From the NCBI RefSeq assembly GCF_920987055.1, contig NZ_CAKLBX010000001.1, positions 3,520,501 through 3,584,500 on the forward strand: a stretch of DNA of 64,000 bases, given 5' to 3'. The position numbers and the translations under genes were made by a program. Below the pieces are notes generated by a model that saw nothing but the letters and a program-made list of their open reading frames with translations, had not been told where the DNA came from and searched no databases. Positions 54,286-63,844 of this stretch are shown here, piece after piece (position 1 is the stretch's first letter; every line of letters begins with the position of its first letter). This DNA comes from Novosphingobium sp. CECT 9465 (GTDB lineage: Bacteria > Pseudomonadota > Alphaproteobacteria > Sphingomonadales > Sphingomonadaceae).

Positions 54286-56253
54286 CTAATTCGAACCAAG
54301 GGTCACTGAGCCGGAACCCGAGCGGGATCGGTCGCGCCCGTTCCAGGCGAACCCGACCGCAATGGCGACCGCCATCAGGAGTTGCGCCAGCACCGATTGC
54401 CAAGTGGGAAACACGCCGAGCATCGACAGCCGTGGCACGTCCGCGAGCGGTGCGATGTTGATAAGGCCGGCTTCCTGGAGCGCGGCGACGCCTTTACCCG
54501 CCAGCACGACGGTCAGGACCGCCATGAGCCAGGAGCTATAGCGGAAGAACTGCGCGATCGGCAGCTTGCGACTGTAGCGAAGCATGGCCCAAGCGATCAG
54601 GCTGAGCAGTCCAATCGCCGACCCGGCCCCCGCGAGAAGCATCCCGTTGTCACCTTGCGCCGAAAGCGCGGCATAGAACAGGATCGTCTCGAAGACCTCG
54701 CGATAAACTACGACGAACGCCAGCCCGAACAGGAACCAGCCCGACCCGCCCGAGAGCGCCCGCGACATCTTCTCGCGAATATAGCGCTGCCACTGATCGG
54801 CCTGCGCCTTGCCGTGCATCCAAATCCCGACCGAGAGCAGCACGACCGCGGCGAACAGCGAGCCAAACCCTTCCGTCAGCTCCCGGCTCGCACCGCTGAT
54901 CCCGATCGCATAGGTGGCGACCGCCCAGGTGATCCCGCCCGCGATGATCGCGCTGACCCAGCCGCCATGCACGTACCGCAGCGCCTCGCCGCGCTCGGCT
55001 TTACGCAGGAACGCGATCATGGCGACAACGATGAGCAGGGCTTCGAGCCCTTCACGCAGCAGGATCGTGAACGCGCCCAGGAACGTGGACGCTTCGGTGG
55101 CGGCATCAGGCGCGAGCGCCGCTTCCGCATCGTCGAAAAGGCCGCCCAGTACTGCGACCTTCTCCGCGAGATCATCGGGCGACGCGCCCCGGTCGATCGA
55201 GGCGCGGAACTCCCCCATCGCGCCCTCGATTCGACCCATCAGCGTCGCGTCGCGCGCGGTGAGTGTTGGCTCGATCGGCTCGAACCCATCGAGATAGGCC
55301 GACAGCGCCAGCTCTTTCGCCATGCGCGCATCGCCGCGCCGCGCAGCCGCCACGCTTTCGGCGAGTTTGGCGCGGGCGACCGCGAGCGAGCCGGGAGCCT
55401 GTTGTATCACCTGTTCGGGATGACGACGCAGGAACGCGAGCACTGGGTCAGCCTTGGCGTCGCCGATCGCCGCGCCGAGCGCGGCCGGGGTGAGCGCGAC
55501 CAGGGTTTTCAGGTCCGGAATGCGCCGGCGAAGGGTCGGGTCGGATTTCCAAAGCCGCTCGCCTTCGCGCGCCTGCGCATCCGTGAAGGCGAAGCTCCCG
55601 GCTCGGAATGCTAACGCCCAGCGCTGATCGTTGGGCAGATCGGCGAAGCTCTGCATCGCGGTCCCGTCGATGCCTTGCGTCACCACCTGATAGAGCGCGA
55701 ACACGCTGCGCTGGCGCGCGCGCTCGGCATCGGTGAAAGCAATCGGGGGCGTAGCGAGCTTGGCGGCGTCAGGGCCACGGCCGTTGCCCGTCATCCCGTG
55801 GCAGGACGCGCAGGATTGTCGGAACAGGGCATCGCTGGAGACGAGGTTCGGAGCCTTATCGGGCGCGAGCGGCACCGGGTAGGCGCGCAACAGATCGGCC
55901 GCGAGCCCGTGCGCCAATGTTGCCACCTGTTCAGTCGGTCCCTTTTCCGCGATCACCGCCTGGAGGTTGGCAGCCCGCTGGATGAGGGCTTGACGCTCCG
56001 GCTTCGCCGGCAGGCCCTGAAGCCGTGTCGAGACCGACGCGGCGAACTCCGTCATCTCGGCATATTCCGACGTGCTCTTGATCCGACCGTTGGCGACCGC
56101 GCCGCCATAATCGACGGCCATATAGTCGAGCAGCCGCCATGCGGTTTGCACGTCGCCGGGTTCGGCGATTGCCGCAGCAGGGATCAGCAGCGCCGCGAGC
56201 GCGGAGAGCAGCCGCAACGAGAGCATTGCCCGGATCAACGCGAGCAGACGCAC
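54286..56253 (-). CDS. Cytochrome c - FTR1 family iron permease fusion
   Basis: 655 residues. Signal peptide to about 30; periplasmic cytochrome c motif CASCH (C148, C151, H152) with the likely Met ligand further on; then an FTR1 domain of about seven helices with the two R-E-x-x-E boxes (LLREGLEALLIVV and VYREVFETILFY). Such fusions couple electron transfer and high-affinity Fe import, or act on other metals. Its start touches the stop of the neighbouring CDF gene. Confidence 0.9.
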   Translation of the reverse strand: MRLLALIRAMLSLRLLSALAALLIPAAAIAEPGDVQTAWRLLDYMAVDYGGAVANGRIKSTSEYAEMTEFAASVSTRLQGLPAKPERQALIQRAANLQAVIAEKGPTEQVATLAHGLAADLLRAYPVPLAPDKAPNLVSSDALFRQSCASCHGMTGNGRGPDAAKLATPPIAFTDAERARQRSVFALYQVVTQGIDGTAMQSFADLPNDQRWALAFRAGSFAFTDAQAREGERLWKSDPTLRRRIPDLKTLVALTPAALGAAIGDAKADPVLAFLRRHPEQVIQQAPGSLAVARAKLAESVAAARRGDARMAKELALSAYLDGFEPIEPTLTARDATLMGRIEGAMGEFRASIDRGASPDDLAEKVAVLGGLFDDAEAALAPDAATEASTFLGAFTILLREGLEALLIVVAMIAFLRKAERGEALRYVHGGWVSAIIAGGITWAVATYAIGISGASRELTEGFGSLFAAVVLLSVGIWMHGKAQADQWQRYIREKMSRALSGGSGWFLFGLAFVVVYREVFETILFYAALSAQGDNGMLLAGAGSAIGLLSLIAWAMLRYSRKLPIAQFFRYSSWLMAVLTVVLAGKGVAALQEAGLINIAPLADVPRLSMLGVFPTWQSVLAQLLMAVAIAVGFAWNGRDRSRSGSGSVTLGSN

Positions 56254-56881
56254 TACCGCTCTCCCAATTCGCGCCGAGCGCCAGTGACGATTTCATAAGC
56301 GGAGTGGAGGAACAGGAGGGCGATGAGGCCGGCGACGGCGAGGTCCGGCCAGGCGCTTCCTGTCCACGCCACCAGACCGGCCGCGGCGATCACCGCCACG
56401 TTGGCGAGCGCGTCGTTGCGGCTGAACAGCCAGATCGCGCGAACATTGGCGTCCCCTTCCGGAAAACGCGCAAGCACCAAGGGCGGACACGACATTGATC
56501 GCGAGCGCGACAACGCCGATTGTGCCCATCAGTTCGGCATCGGGCGCGGTTGCGTTCAGGGACGCGCCAAATCGCGAAACCGATTACGCCCACGCCAAGC
56601 GCACCGAGAAACAACCCCTGCGTCAGCGCGACCTTTGCCCTCGCCCGTGCGGACCAGGCAAGCGCGAGAAGACCGATAAGGCTGATCGACCCGTCGCCCG
56701 AGAAAATCGAGGGAATCCGCTTCAGCGCTTGGCTATCGGCGATGAACCCGCCGAACAGCTCGGCGACTCCGAAGCCGAGGTTGAGCACCACGACGGTCAG
56801 CAGCGCACGGCGATAGGCCGGATCGGTTTGCGCGCGCGCGGGCTCCCCGTGGCACCCGCAGCTTTCGGTAGAAGCATTCAT
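56253..56881 (-). pseudogene. CDF family cation transporter, several frameshifts
   Basis: Start MNASTESCGCHGEPARAQTD, end YEIVTGARRELGER. The middle needs at least four single-base corrections: two local ones around 56696-56727 (turning IPSIFSGDG into the expected DSLDFLGDG) and one each near 56569 and 56486, after which PDAELMGTIGVVALAINVVS joins to ARFPEGDANVRAIWLFSRND. Net length would be 208 residues, matching its paralogue at 31278-31907. Either a decayed gene or poor sequence in this segment. Confidence 0.8.
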
Positions 56882-56888
56882 GCGGCCT

Positions 56889-56919
56889 TCCTTACCACCT
56901 CCAGTCGCTGTAGAAGCAA
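56889..56919 (-). promoter_or_regulatory. MerR-type promoter of the second CDF gene
   Basis: On the minus strand TTGCTT (56914-56919) and TAAGGA (56889-56894) are 19 bases apart, with an imperfect dyad CTGTAG/CTCCAG region between. Same geometry as at 31941-31971, facing the CDF gene and away from the MerR gene. Confidence 0.7.
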
Positions 56920-56956
56920 GCGAAATGTGCGACACGTTCGCATAAGCAAGGATGGC

Positions 56957-57394
56957 ATGATGAAGCCGGTGATGATTGGGCAGCTCGCCAGCGAGACCTC
57001 GACGAAGGTGACGACGATCCGCTTTTATGAGTCGATCGGGTTGCTCCGATCCGCCCCTCGCACGGCGTCGGGTCGCAGAACCTACGATGCCAGTGACATT
57101 GAGCGTTTGCACTTCATCCGCAACGGTCGCCGGCTTGGCTTCTCCGTCGACGAGATCCGTTCGTTGATGGGGCTGGCGCAGAACCCGGACCAGGATTGTG
57201 GTGCCGCCTCAGCTATCGCTGCTCAGCACCTCAAGGATGTGGAGGAGAGACTGGCGCAACTCGCGGTGTTGCGGGATGAGTTGGCAATGCTCAGCCAGAG
57301 CTGCACCAAGGCGCGCATGGCCGATTGTCGGATCATGAAAGGCGAGCGGCAAAGGCCACCCATCAAGCCGATCAATAATAATCGGCCAGCCTGA
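56957..57394 (+). CDS. MerR family metal-responsive regulator
   Basis: 145 residues; starts at ATG 56957 or 56960 behind AAGGAT. HTH MIGQLASETSTKVTTIRFYE; metal-ligand cysteines in DQDCGAAS, SQSCTKARMADCRI. Divergent from the CDF gene it should control. Longer upstream frames cross the promoter and are not used. Confidence 0.88.
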   Translation: MMKPVMIGQLASETSTKVTTIRFYESIGLLRSAPRTASGRRTYDASDIERLHFIRNGRRLGFSVDEIRSLMGLAQNPDQDCGAASAIAAQHLKDVEERLAQLAVLRDELAMLSQSCTKARMADCRIMKGERQRPPIKPINNNRPA

Positions 57395-57422
57395 GCTCGC
57401 GCACATCACCCGAGGCCAATCG

Positions 57423-58624
57423 TCAGCTTACGAGGGTGCCAGCAGGCCGGGAGCGCACTTGCCAGAGCTCCCCACGGCGTATAGTTCGCCATCGATCGAA
57501 TGGCCGTTCACCGCCACTATCCGGTCGCCGACCGCCCAGCCAGACCTTTTCCGCGGGACTGTTCGCCGCCACATGAACAAACGGTGAGCGCCGTTGGTGA
57601 GGCTGCGAGGCCAAGGCCGCTACGGTCCTTCAGCATCGGCAGGCGACGACGAGGACGCGTGGCCGGAGCCACAACGAATCCGGCGGTCACGTCGAACACC
57701 AAGTCGAATTGAGGCGATACGCGGTAGGGCCGACATTGCCAACCGCTGTCATGTTGGAGAGCCAAGCTCTCATCCCCGAGTGTGGGGACGTTTCGCAGAC
57801 GCCAAGCCCTTCGATGTTGATGTTCCTGTGATCGTGAAAGCCATCGTTGACTACGCACAAGCCAGTCGAGCCGCCGAATCGCCGCGGTCGAGAAACGAGC
57901 TTCCCGATTCAACGCCCTTGATCGCGTGCATAGGCCGACGAGGAGCATCATCGCGGCCAGCAGCTGCCAAGATTCCGATCAAATCAAGGCACGGGAGGCA
58001 AACCCGAAGACGGAACAGCTCGAATGAACACTCCTGCTTTTGGCACAAGTGCTCCGAAGCGCGACAGCGCGCCCAGTCGGCAGGCGAGAAACGTGCCTAC
58101 TTGACGACCGCCATACCCTTTTCGCGAAATCGACAGCGCGGGGGGGGGGTGCACTACCCTTGAACATATCGGCCCCGAGGCGGATATCGATCGGTCCGTC
58201 CGAAAAGGCCGCCGACACTGAACTCAGATCACCAACGACGGCAAAGGGTAAGCGACGGGTTTCGCGGGCGAGCTGTACGTCGATGTCGCGGACCAGCAGC
58301 ACCGGGCCTTGGCGCTCAGGCCCCAGCCGCTAATCATTCGCCGCTCACCATCGTTCAAGCCGAGCTTCGCCGCGAGCGCCGTGCTCATGATCGACGCGGC
58401 CGCTGCCCACTGGTCGAGCACCGCCCGCACCGGCACTCCGCGCACTTGTGCCGAAACAAGGAGGGTATCACCCGTGCCGACTTCCAGCGGCTCCCATTCG
58501 AGGTGAGCCGCACCGAAGTTCCACGAGCCCGCAGACCGGGAAGTCTGTCGCGCGGCGTTGGAGAACCGAGCACCAAGCCGGTTCCACAGGCCACCAGCCG
58601 CGCCACTAATGAGCGTCGAGACAT
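57423..58624 (-). pseudogene. Retropepsin-like aspartyl protease with PDZ domain, heavily frameshifted
   Basis: Pieces of one protein occur in different frames on this strand: a possible signal (MSRRSLVARLVACGTGLVLG at 58624), the protease half (VRGVPVRAVLDQ, ASIMSTALAAKLGL, then FSDGPIDIRLGADMFKG), and a C-terminal PDZ segment that when reframed reads GDRIVAVNGHSIDGELYA. The catalytic D-[ST]-G appears as DQW. At least four indels separate the blocks, including a long G run near 58140-58150. Nothing here can be a working gene as written. Confidence 0.5.
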
Positions 58625-58853
58625 ACCGATTGCTTCAACACGGGCCGTCAAAAAGCCACCTCCAGCCCCCCGTCCGCAGGAGAGCAAATGCGGTTACATG
58701 CTCCAGCCCTGGAGGAGCAAGTGCTTTTGGTGCGCCCGAAAATCCTCAGAAGCGCTTGGAGAACTTTAGATGAAGGATGGTGCAGACCGCTTAGATGCCT
58801 TCCCGATAACGAACGGTTCCGGGGGACGCTGGGCCGATCGGGACCGCGAACGG
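58625..58853. other. No gene seen before the transposon (229 bp)
   Basis: Flanking sequence between the protease remnant and the left end of the tni element. No ORF or RNA feature supported. Confidence 0.5.
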
Positions 58854-58900
58854 TGTAAACGCTCGCGCTAAGTGGCGGCATTCTGATCGCGCTATTTGTC
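58854..58900. repeat. Left terminal inverted repeat of the tni transposon
   Basis: Contains two related 15-base blocks in direct orientation (GCGCTAAGTGGCGGC and GCGCTATTTGTCGGC), as expected for multiple transposase-binding sites in Tn7/Mu-type ends. Confidence 0.75.
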
Positions 58901-59479
58901 GGCGAGCGTCGCTACGCGGCTAACCGGCTTGGTCTCGGCCGATCGCACATAGGCGTAGAGTTTTGGCTTGGAGATGCCGAGCATCGAGCAAATCTTGGCG
59001 ATCGGCATCGTGTTCTCGTGGTAGAGCCTGACGGGCAGGTCGCGCTTGTCCTTGCCGAGTGCGGCCGGCCGGCCACCCTTCTTGCCGCGGCGCGGGCTGC
59101 GGTGAGACCGGCCTGGGTCCGCTCGCGGATCAGTTGCGCTCGAACTCCGCCAATGCCCCGAACAGGTGGAAGGTAAGCTTGCCCGACGTGGTGGTCGTGT
59201 CGATCGCCTCGTGCAGGCTCAGCCCGACCTTTTCCTCGTCGAGGTAGGTCATCCATCCGATCAGATCACGGAGCGAGCGGCCGAGCCTGTCGAGGCGCCA
59301 GACCACCAGTGTGTCGCCGGCGCGAAGCAGCTCCTTCACCTTTTCCAATCCAGGGCGAGCGGCAGTCGCCCCGGAGGCCTTGTCGTGATGACCTTCTCGC
59401 AGCCGGCAGCCTTCAGCGCATCACGCTGGAGGTCCAGGTTCTGCTCGGCGGTCGATACGCGGGCGTAACCGATTTTCAT
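58892..59479 (-). pseudogene. tniR: Serine recombinase/resolvase (TniR), frameshifted
   Basis: N-terminus MKIGYARVSTAEQNLDLQRD with the catalytic Ser, then a different frame for VKELLRAGDTLVVWRLDRLG and HLFGALAEFERN, then another for LIRERTQAGLTAARA and the C-terminal HTH region. Reframed length about 195, normal for resolvases. Would resolve cointegrates at a res site inside the element. Confidence 0.75.
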
Positions 59480-59668
59480 GCGTAGGGCCGGTGGCGCCCG
59501 ATCGGGCGCGGTTTGGGAAGAAAGTCGTCATCGGCAGGTCTATGTTGCCCTAGTTTTCTTTACCGGGTAGATTTACGTCGAACAGGCCGGTTTGGCAACG
59601 CGAGCGGACTCGCATGGCGATGGGCAGGCAAATCTCCGTTTTCCTTACCTGCGACACGGACCGTCGGC

Positions 59669-61065
59669 GGTGACGCATCCGGCGCTTGTCCCGCCGCTGG
59701 CGATCGAGCGCTACCGCGTCCTTGAACCGCACCTCGCCGATGGCATCCCGCTCGCGGACCTCGCCCGCACCGGCACGCTGAGCGAGCGGACGTTGCCTGC
59801 GCTGGCTCGGGCGCTACCGTGCCGAAGGACTTGCGGTCTCGCGCGTCTGCCGCGCAACGATCGGGGCAGGCTGCACCTGCCGGAACATCTGGTCGAACTG
59901 ACCCGCACTCTCGCCACCAAGCGCCCGCGACCCCCGGTCGCCGCCATTCACCGAAAGTGCAGGAACTCGCCATCGCGCATGGACACCGAACCCCCAGCTA
60001 TGCGGCCGTCGCGCGTGTCGTCAGGGCGATACCGGCAAGCCAGATCGCCGCAGCCTCCGATCCGGCCGTCTACCGCGACCAGCACGAGCTAGTGCATCGG
60101 CGCGAAGCCGCGACCTCGAACGAGATGTGGCAGGCCGATCATACCGTTCTCGACATTCTCGTGCTCGATGATGCCGGAAACCCCGGTGCGTCCTTGGCTG
60201 ACCGTCATCGTTGACGATCACAGCCGAGCCATCGCCGGTTACTCCTCAGCCTCGATGCCCCCAGTGCCCTCAACACGGCGCTCGCCTTGCGGCAGGCGAT
60301 CTGGCGCAAGCCCAATCCCGAATGGATCGTCAGCGGCATTCCCGAACAGCTTTACGTCGACAACGGCTCGGATTTCATCTCCGAGCATATCGAGCAGGCG
60401 TGCATCGCCTCAAAATCCGCCTCATCCATTCGCTGCCGGGGCGTCCTCGCGGGCGCGGCAAGATCGAGCGGCTGTTCCGCACCATCAACGACATGTTCCT
60501 GCCCGACCTGCCCGGCCACCTGATCGCGGGCAAGCCGCTGTCGGCGCCAGTGCTCACGCTCGACGAGCTGCGCGCCCGCTTCGAGGCGTTCGTGTGCGGC
60601 GTCTATCATCGTCCCCGCATGGCAGCACCGGCGAACCGCCGATCACGCGCTGGCAGAAGGGCGGGTTCCTGCCCGCAATGCCCGACAGCCTTGAACAGCT
60701 CGACATGCTGTTCGTGCACGTGCCCAAGCCCCGTAAAGTGCTGCGCGACGGCATCCGTCTGATGGGCAGGCGCTATGTCGAACCCACGCTCGCGGCCTTC
60801 GTCGGCGAGCAGGTCGAGGCGGTCTATGACCCCCGACCTGACCGAGATCCACGTCTACCACCAGGGCCGGTTCGTCTGCCGTGCGCTCAGCTCCGAGCAC
60901 GCTGGGCACCCGTCGTTGCGCGCGATCCAGCGCGCCCGGCGCGGCGCGAAGGAGCGCGACAAGCAGGTGCCTGCCCCCACGGAGACCTTCGATGGCGACC
61001 AAGAGGATACGGCTTCCCGGCCCACCACCTACCGAGGGCTCCGGCTCTACGCCGCTGACGATTGA
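59669..61065 (+). pseudogene. tniA: Mu/Tn7-type transposase TniA, frameshifted
   Basis: Blocks in successive frames: an N-terminal HTH region (AIERYRVLEPHLADGIPLAD), integrase core with NEMWQADHTVLDILVLD (first Asp), QLYVDNGSDFISEH (second Asp) and RGRGKIERLFRTINDM (Glu), then the Mu C-terminal beta-barrel (EIHVYHQGRFVCRALS). Start uncertain: GTG 59669 begins the recognisable region. At least four indels are needed for a single frame. Confidence 0.72.
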
Positions 61066-61865
61066 GTTCCTGGTCGAGCAGCCGTTCCTGGCGACCCGCG
61101 AACATGCCCGGTTCGTCGAGTTTGCCGAAGCCTGCGCGCACTACCGCTATATCGGCGTGTGTCATGGCGGCCGGGCGTCGAAAGACGCGATCGGCGCGGA
61201 GTTTTCCAGCTTCCCCGACCTGGGGGAATATGCCGCGCTCCGTCCCATTGCCGCGCTCCTTGGCGAAAAGGTCGCTCGCTGCCGCGCCGTCTTCTACACC
61301 GTGTCGGTCAGCAACACGCCCAAGACGATCGACGCGGTGTGGGCCTCAACCTCATTAAGCTGGGCTATGCCCGGCTGACGGTCGCGGGCGGCTCGCAGGA
61401 CGAAATCACCCATGACGCCGCCCGCATCGCCTGCCCCCTCGTCATCGTCGACGAGGCCGACCGCCTGACCATAAAGTCGCTCGAACATCTCCGCGACATG
61501 GCCGATCGCCACGGCTTCGGCTGTCCTGATGGGTATGCCGGGCTTGGAGAAGCGCCTCGCCCGCTCTATGCCCAGCTCTACTCGCGGATCGGCTTCGTCC
61601 ACGAGTTCAAACCCGCTTACCGAGACCGAAATGCGGCTGCTGCTCGCGACCCACGCCGGCGATTTCGGGATCAGCTCGACCCGGCCCAACTCGACGCGAT
61701 CGAAGCGCAGGCAGCCGTGATCCGCATCACGCGCGCAACTTCCGGCTCATGGAGCGCCTGTTCGCGCAGATGCGGCGGATCATGACCCTCAACCGCGTCG
61801 AGGAGGTCACCGCTGACATCGTTCAGGCCGCGCGCGATTGCCTCGTCATCGGACCCGGCAACTGA
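60992..61865 (+). pseudogene. tniB: AAA ATPase TniB, frameshifted
   Basis: Starts MATKRIRLPGPPPTEGSGST. REHARFVEFAEACAHYRYIG is followed by a garbled Walker A (HGGRASKDAIG; reframing gives HGRPGVGKT). Later frames hold Walker B (ACPLVIVDEADRLTIKSLEH) and sensor regions. It overlaps tniA by 74 bases. TniB selects target DNA for TniA. Confidence 0.72.
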
Positions 61866-61910
61866 CAAATAGCGCGATCAGAACGCCGCCATTTAGCGCG
61901 AGCGTTTACA
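61864..61910. repeat. Right terminal inverted repeat of the tni transposon
   Basis: Inverted copy of 58854-58900 with two mismatches. The 268 bases from here to 62178 contain no supported feature. Confidence 0.75.
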
Positions 61911-62178
61911 CAGGATAAGATCCATACCGTTTCCGGAACCACTTTCTTGTTTCCTCTTCGAAATTGGACTGTGCTGATGAGTTTGAGCGATGGTGGCTTC
62001 GCTCATACACTACGCGCTACCAGGCCCCTGCCCGTTTCTTAGGCTTAACGTTGTAGCTCAAGACCCCGGGGGCTCAGCCTCCCTTCTCCGGTTCTTGCCG
62101 CTGCGCAAATCCCTCGATCTACCTGCCGCCGTCGTGTGGTCGCACGCATCATCCAAAGACCTATTTAGGCCGTCATGA

Positions 62179-63414
62179 CTAGCCAATCTTCGCCATAAGG
62201 CGCCCCGCCGCCCCCTGCTCTGCCGCGAGATTGCGATTATAAGCGAGCGGCATCCGCGGCGACTTCCACCGCAGCGCGTCCATGATGCCGGCCAAATCCT
62301 CCCCGCTGGCGAACAGGTCCTGATTGAGCCCGATCCGCGTCGAGTGCGCACTGATCCCCTTCAGCAACCGCGCCAGATCGTCCGCCGTCAAATCGGGCAG
62401 CGCGCCACGGTCGAACGCGCGGCCGATGATCGACCGAAAGATTGGTCCGATCGAGCCCGGGTGCAGCGCCACGGTGCCGATGTCATATTCGACGCGCGCC
62501 TTCACCGCCGGCTTGGACAGCGTCTTGCGCAGATCCCACGTCTCCCGGCCCGAGATGCTGTCGATCGGCCGACCGCGCACGGCTGCCCGCGCCTTGTAGC
62601 GCCGCACCTGCACCCGCCGGAACAGCGGCCCTGTCGTGATCCCCGCCGCTTCGGTCCACGCCGCGATCGCCGCGACGGTGCGCGGGCTGAGGTAGGCGGT
62701 CGCCCCCTCCCCGTCTTGATCGCCCTTATGACGCAGAATCTGCAGCAGCCGCGCTTCGGGATCGATCGCCTCCTCAATATGCTCAATGGCGACCGCCACC
62801 AGTTCGGAGGCGCGCAGCCCGGTGTCATAAGCGGCCGATAGCAGCGCCCGATCACGCAGCCCCGGCAGATCCTCGCCACAACTCTCGAGCAGCGCGCGGA
62901 TGTTGAGCCCCCGCGCCTTGTCGCGCTCGACGTCGCGCACCGGGCCCTTGAACCGCAGCGGCCGCGCCTGCTTCTGCGCAGCCCCCTTCTCGCGGCGCAC
63001 CGTCTGGAGCCGCAGCTTCACCAGCGGCGCCGGCGTCGGATCCTTGAGCTCGAGCAGCTGGTGGATCTTGGCGATCGACGCCTTGTAGCGGGATAGCGAG
63101 GCCGGCCGGCTCCCCTTCCCGGCCCGCGCGTCGAGATAATCGGCCACGGTCTCGGCCGTCGCCGGCAGCGCGATCCGGTTGGTGCGCCGACACCACGCGT
63201 CGAACGCTTCGACGTCGGATTTGAGCGCGCGGATGCTGTGGGGCGACGAGGCGCCCTGATAGGCGGCGATCAGCGCCTCGTTGACGTGATGCGCTCGCCG
63301 GCGCGCATCTGCACGATCGTCCAAGCAATGTGGCCGAAGCCCCGACGACCGGCAGGGTCGCCTCAGGCGCCGCCACAACGGTTTTCTGCCCTTCCTGGCG
63401 GTTTCGATAGCCAT
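62179..63414 (-). CDS. Tyrosine-type site-specific recombinase
   Basis: 411 residues from ATG 63414 (a Met 12 codons further upstream is possible). N-terminal core-binding domain (SSPHSIRALKSDVEAFDAWC and ETVADYLDARAGKG) and catalytic domain with R in YDTGLRASELVAV, HSTR in ISAHSTRIGLNQDLF and the nucleophile in PLAYNRNLAAEQG. The R...HxxR...Y set is complete. Probably the integrase of a mobile element whose body lies to the left. Its first 40 residues are unusually Arg-rich and may include a frame error. Confidence 0.9.
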   Translation of the reverse strand: MAIETARKGRKPLWRRLRRPCRSSGLRPHCLDDRADARRRAHHVNEALIAAYQGASSPHSIRALKSDVEAFDAWCRRTNRIALPATAETVADYLDARAGKGSRPASLSRYKASIAKIHQLLELKDPTPAPLVKLRLQTVRREKGAAQKQARPLRFKGPVRDVERDKARGLNIRALLESCGEDLPGLRDRALLSAAYDTGLRASELVAVAIEHIEEAIDPEARLLQILRHKGDQDGEGATAYLSPRTVAAIAAWTEAAGITTGPLFRRVQVRRYKARAAVRGRPIDSISGRETWDLRKTLSKPAVKARVEYDIGTVALHPGSIGPIFRSIIGRAFDRGALPDLTADDLARLLKGISAHSTRIGLNQDLFASGEDLAGIMDALRWKSPRMPLAYNRNLAAEQGAAGRLMAKIG

Positions 63415-63450
63415 GACACGCCTAGCTGCTCGGCGGCGCTTGTACCGCAC

Positions 63451-63844
63451 GTTATAAGGGGTGTCAAATCTGCTTATGTGGATAACTGTATTATCGCAAT
63501 AAAGCGTTTTCTCGATCTAGCACCATGGAGTGCCGTCAGCAGTCGACCAATCATTGTCCATTCAAAGCCGGTTTCCCGACTTCCCAAATGCGGACATGTT
63601 TTCCCGCTTGCTTCCGGGTCGCCCAATGTCAGAAAAGTCGACGTTTGGGACTGTCCGGATTTACTCGCCAAGATGGAGGAAGCGGTCTTTGATCTTGGCC
63701 TGATCCGCTCATGCCAGTGCTACGTCCCAGCAAGGGAATGAGCGATCATTCGCGAAGGCGTTTGCCGAACCCGATCTTCGAGGACTTTCGGTTCCCTGGC
63801 CGAGGCCACGTCACGACTTCGCCGGCCCGGTCGGGAATCGCGTT
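63451..63844. other. No supported gene (394 bp)
   Basis: A plus-strand frame ending at 63741 and a minus-strand frame near 63474-63671 are open, but neither has a good start or convincing composition. An AT-rich stretch at 63440-63510 just upstream of the recombinase start probably contains its promoter and perhaps an attachment site. Confidence 0.5.

Larger units (their letters stand above)
58854..61910. mobile_element. tniABR transposon (Tn402/Tn5053-like), 3057 bp, 47-bp inverted ends
   Basis: The ends 58854-58900 and 61864-61910 are inverted copies with 45 of 47 matches, starting TGTAAACGCTCGCGCTAA. Inside are a Tn3-type resolvase (minus), an integrase-fold transposase and an AAA ATPase (plus): the TniA-TniB-TniR set. 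No cargo gene is present. Flanking pentamers (AACGG, CAGGA) do not match. All three genes carry frameshifts. Confidence 0.8.

Noticed and set aside
63238..63741. 167-codon plus-strand frame at the right end
   Set aside because: Its first half is antisense to the tyrosine recombinase and there is no RBS or recognisable domain.
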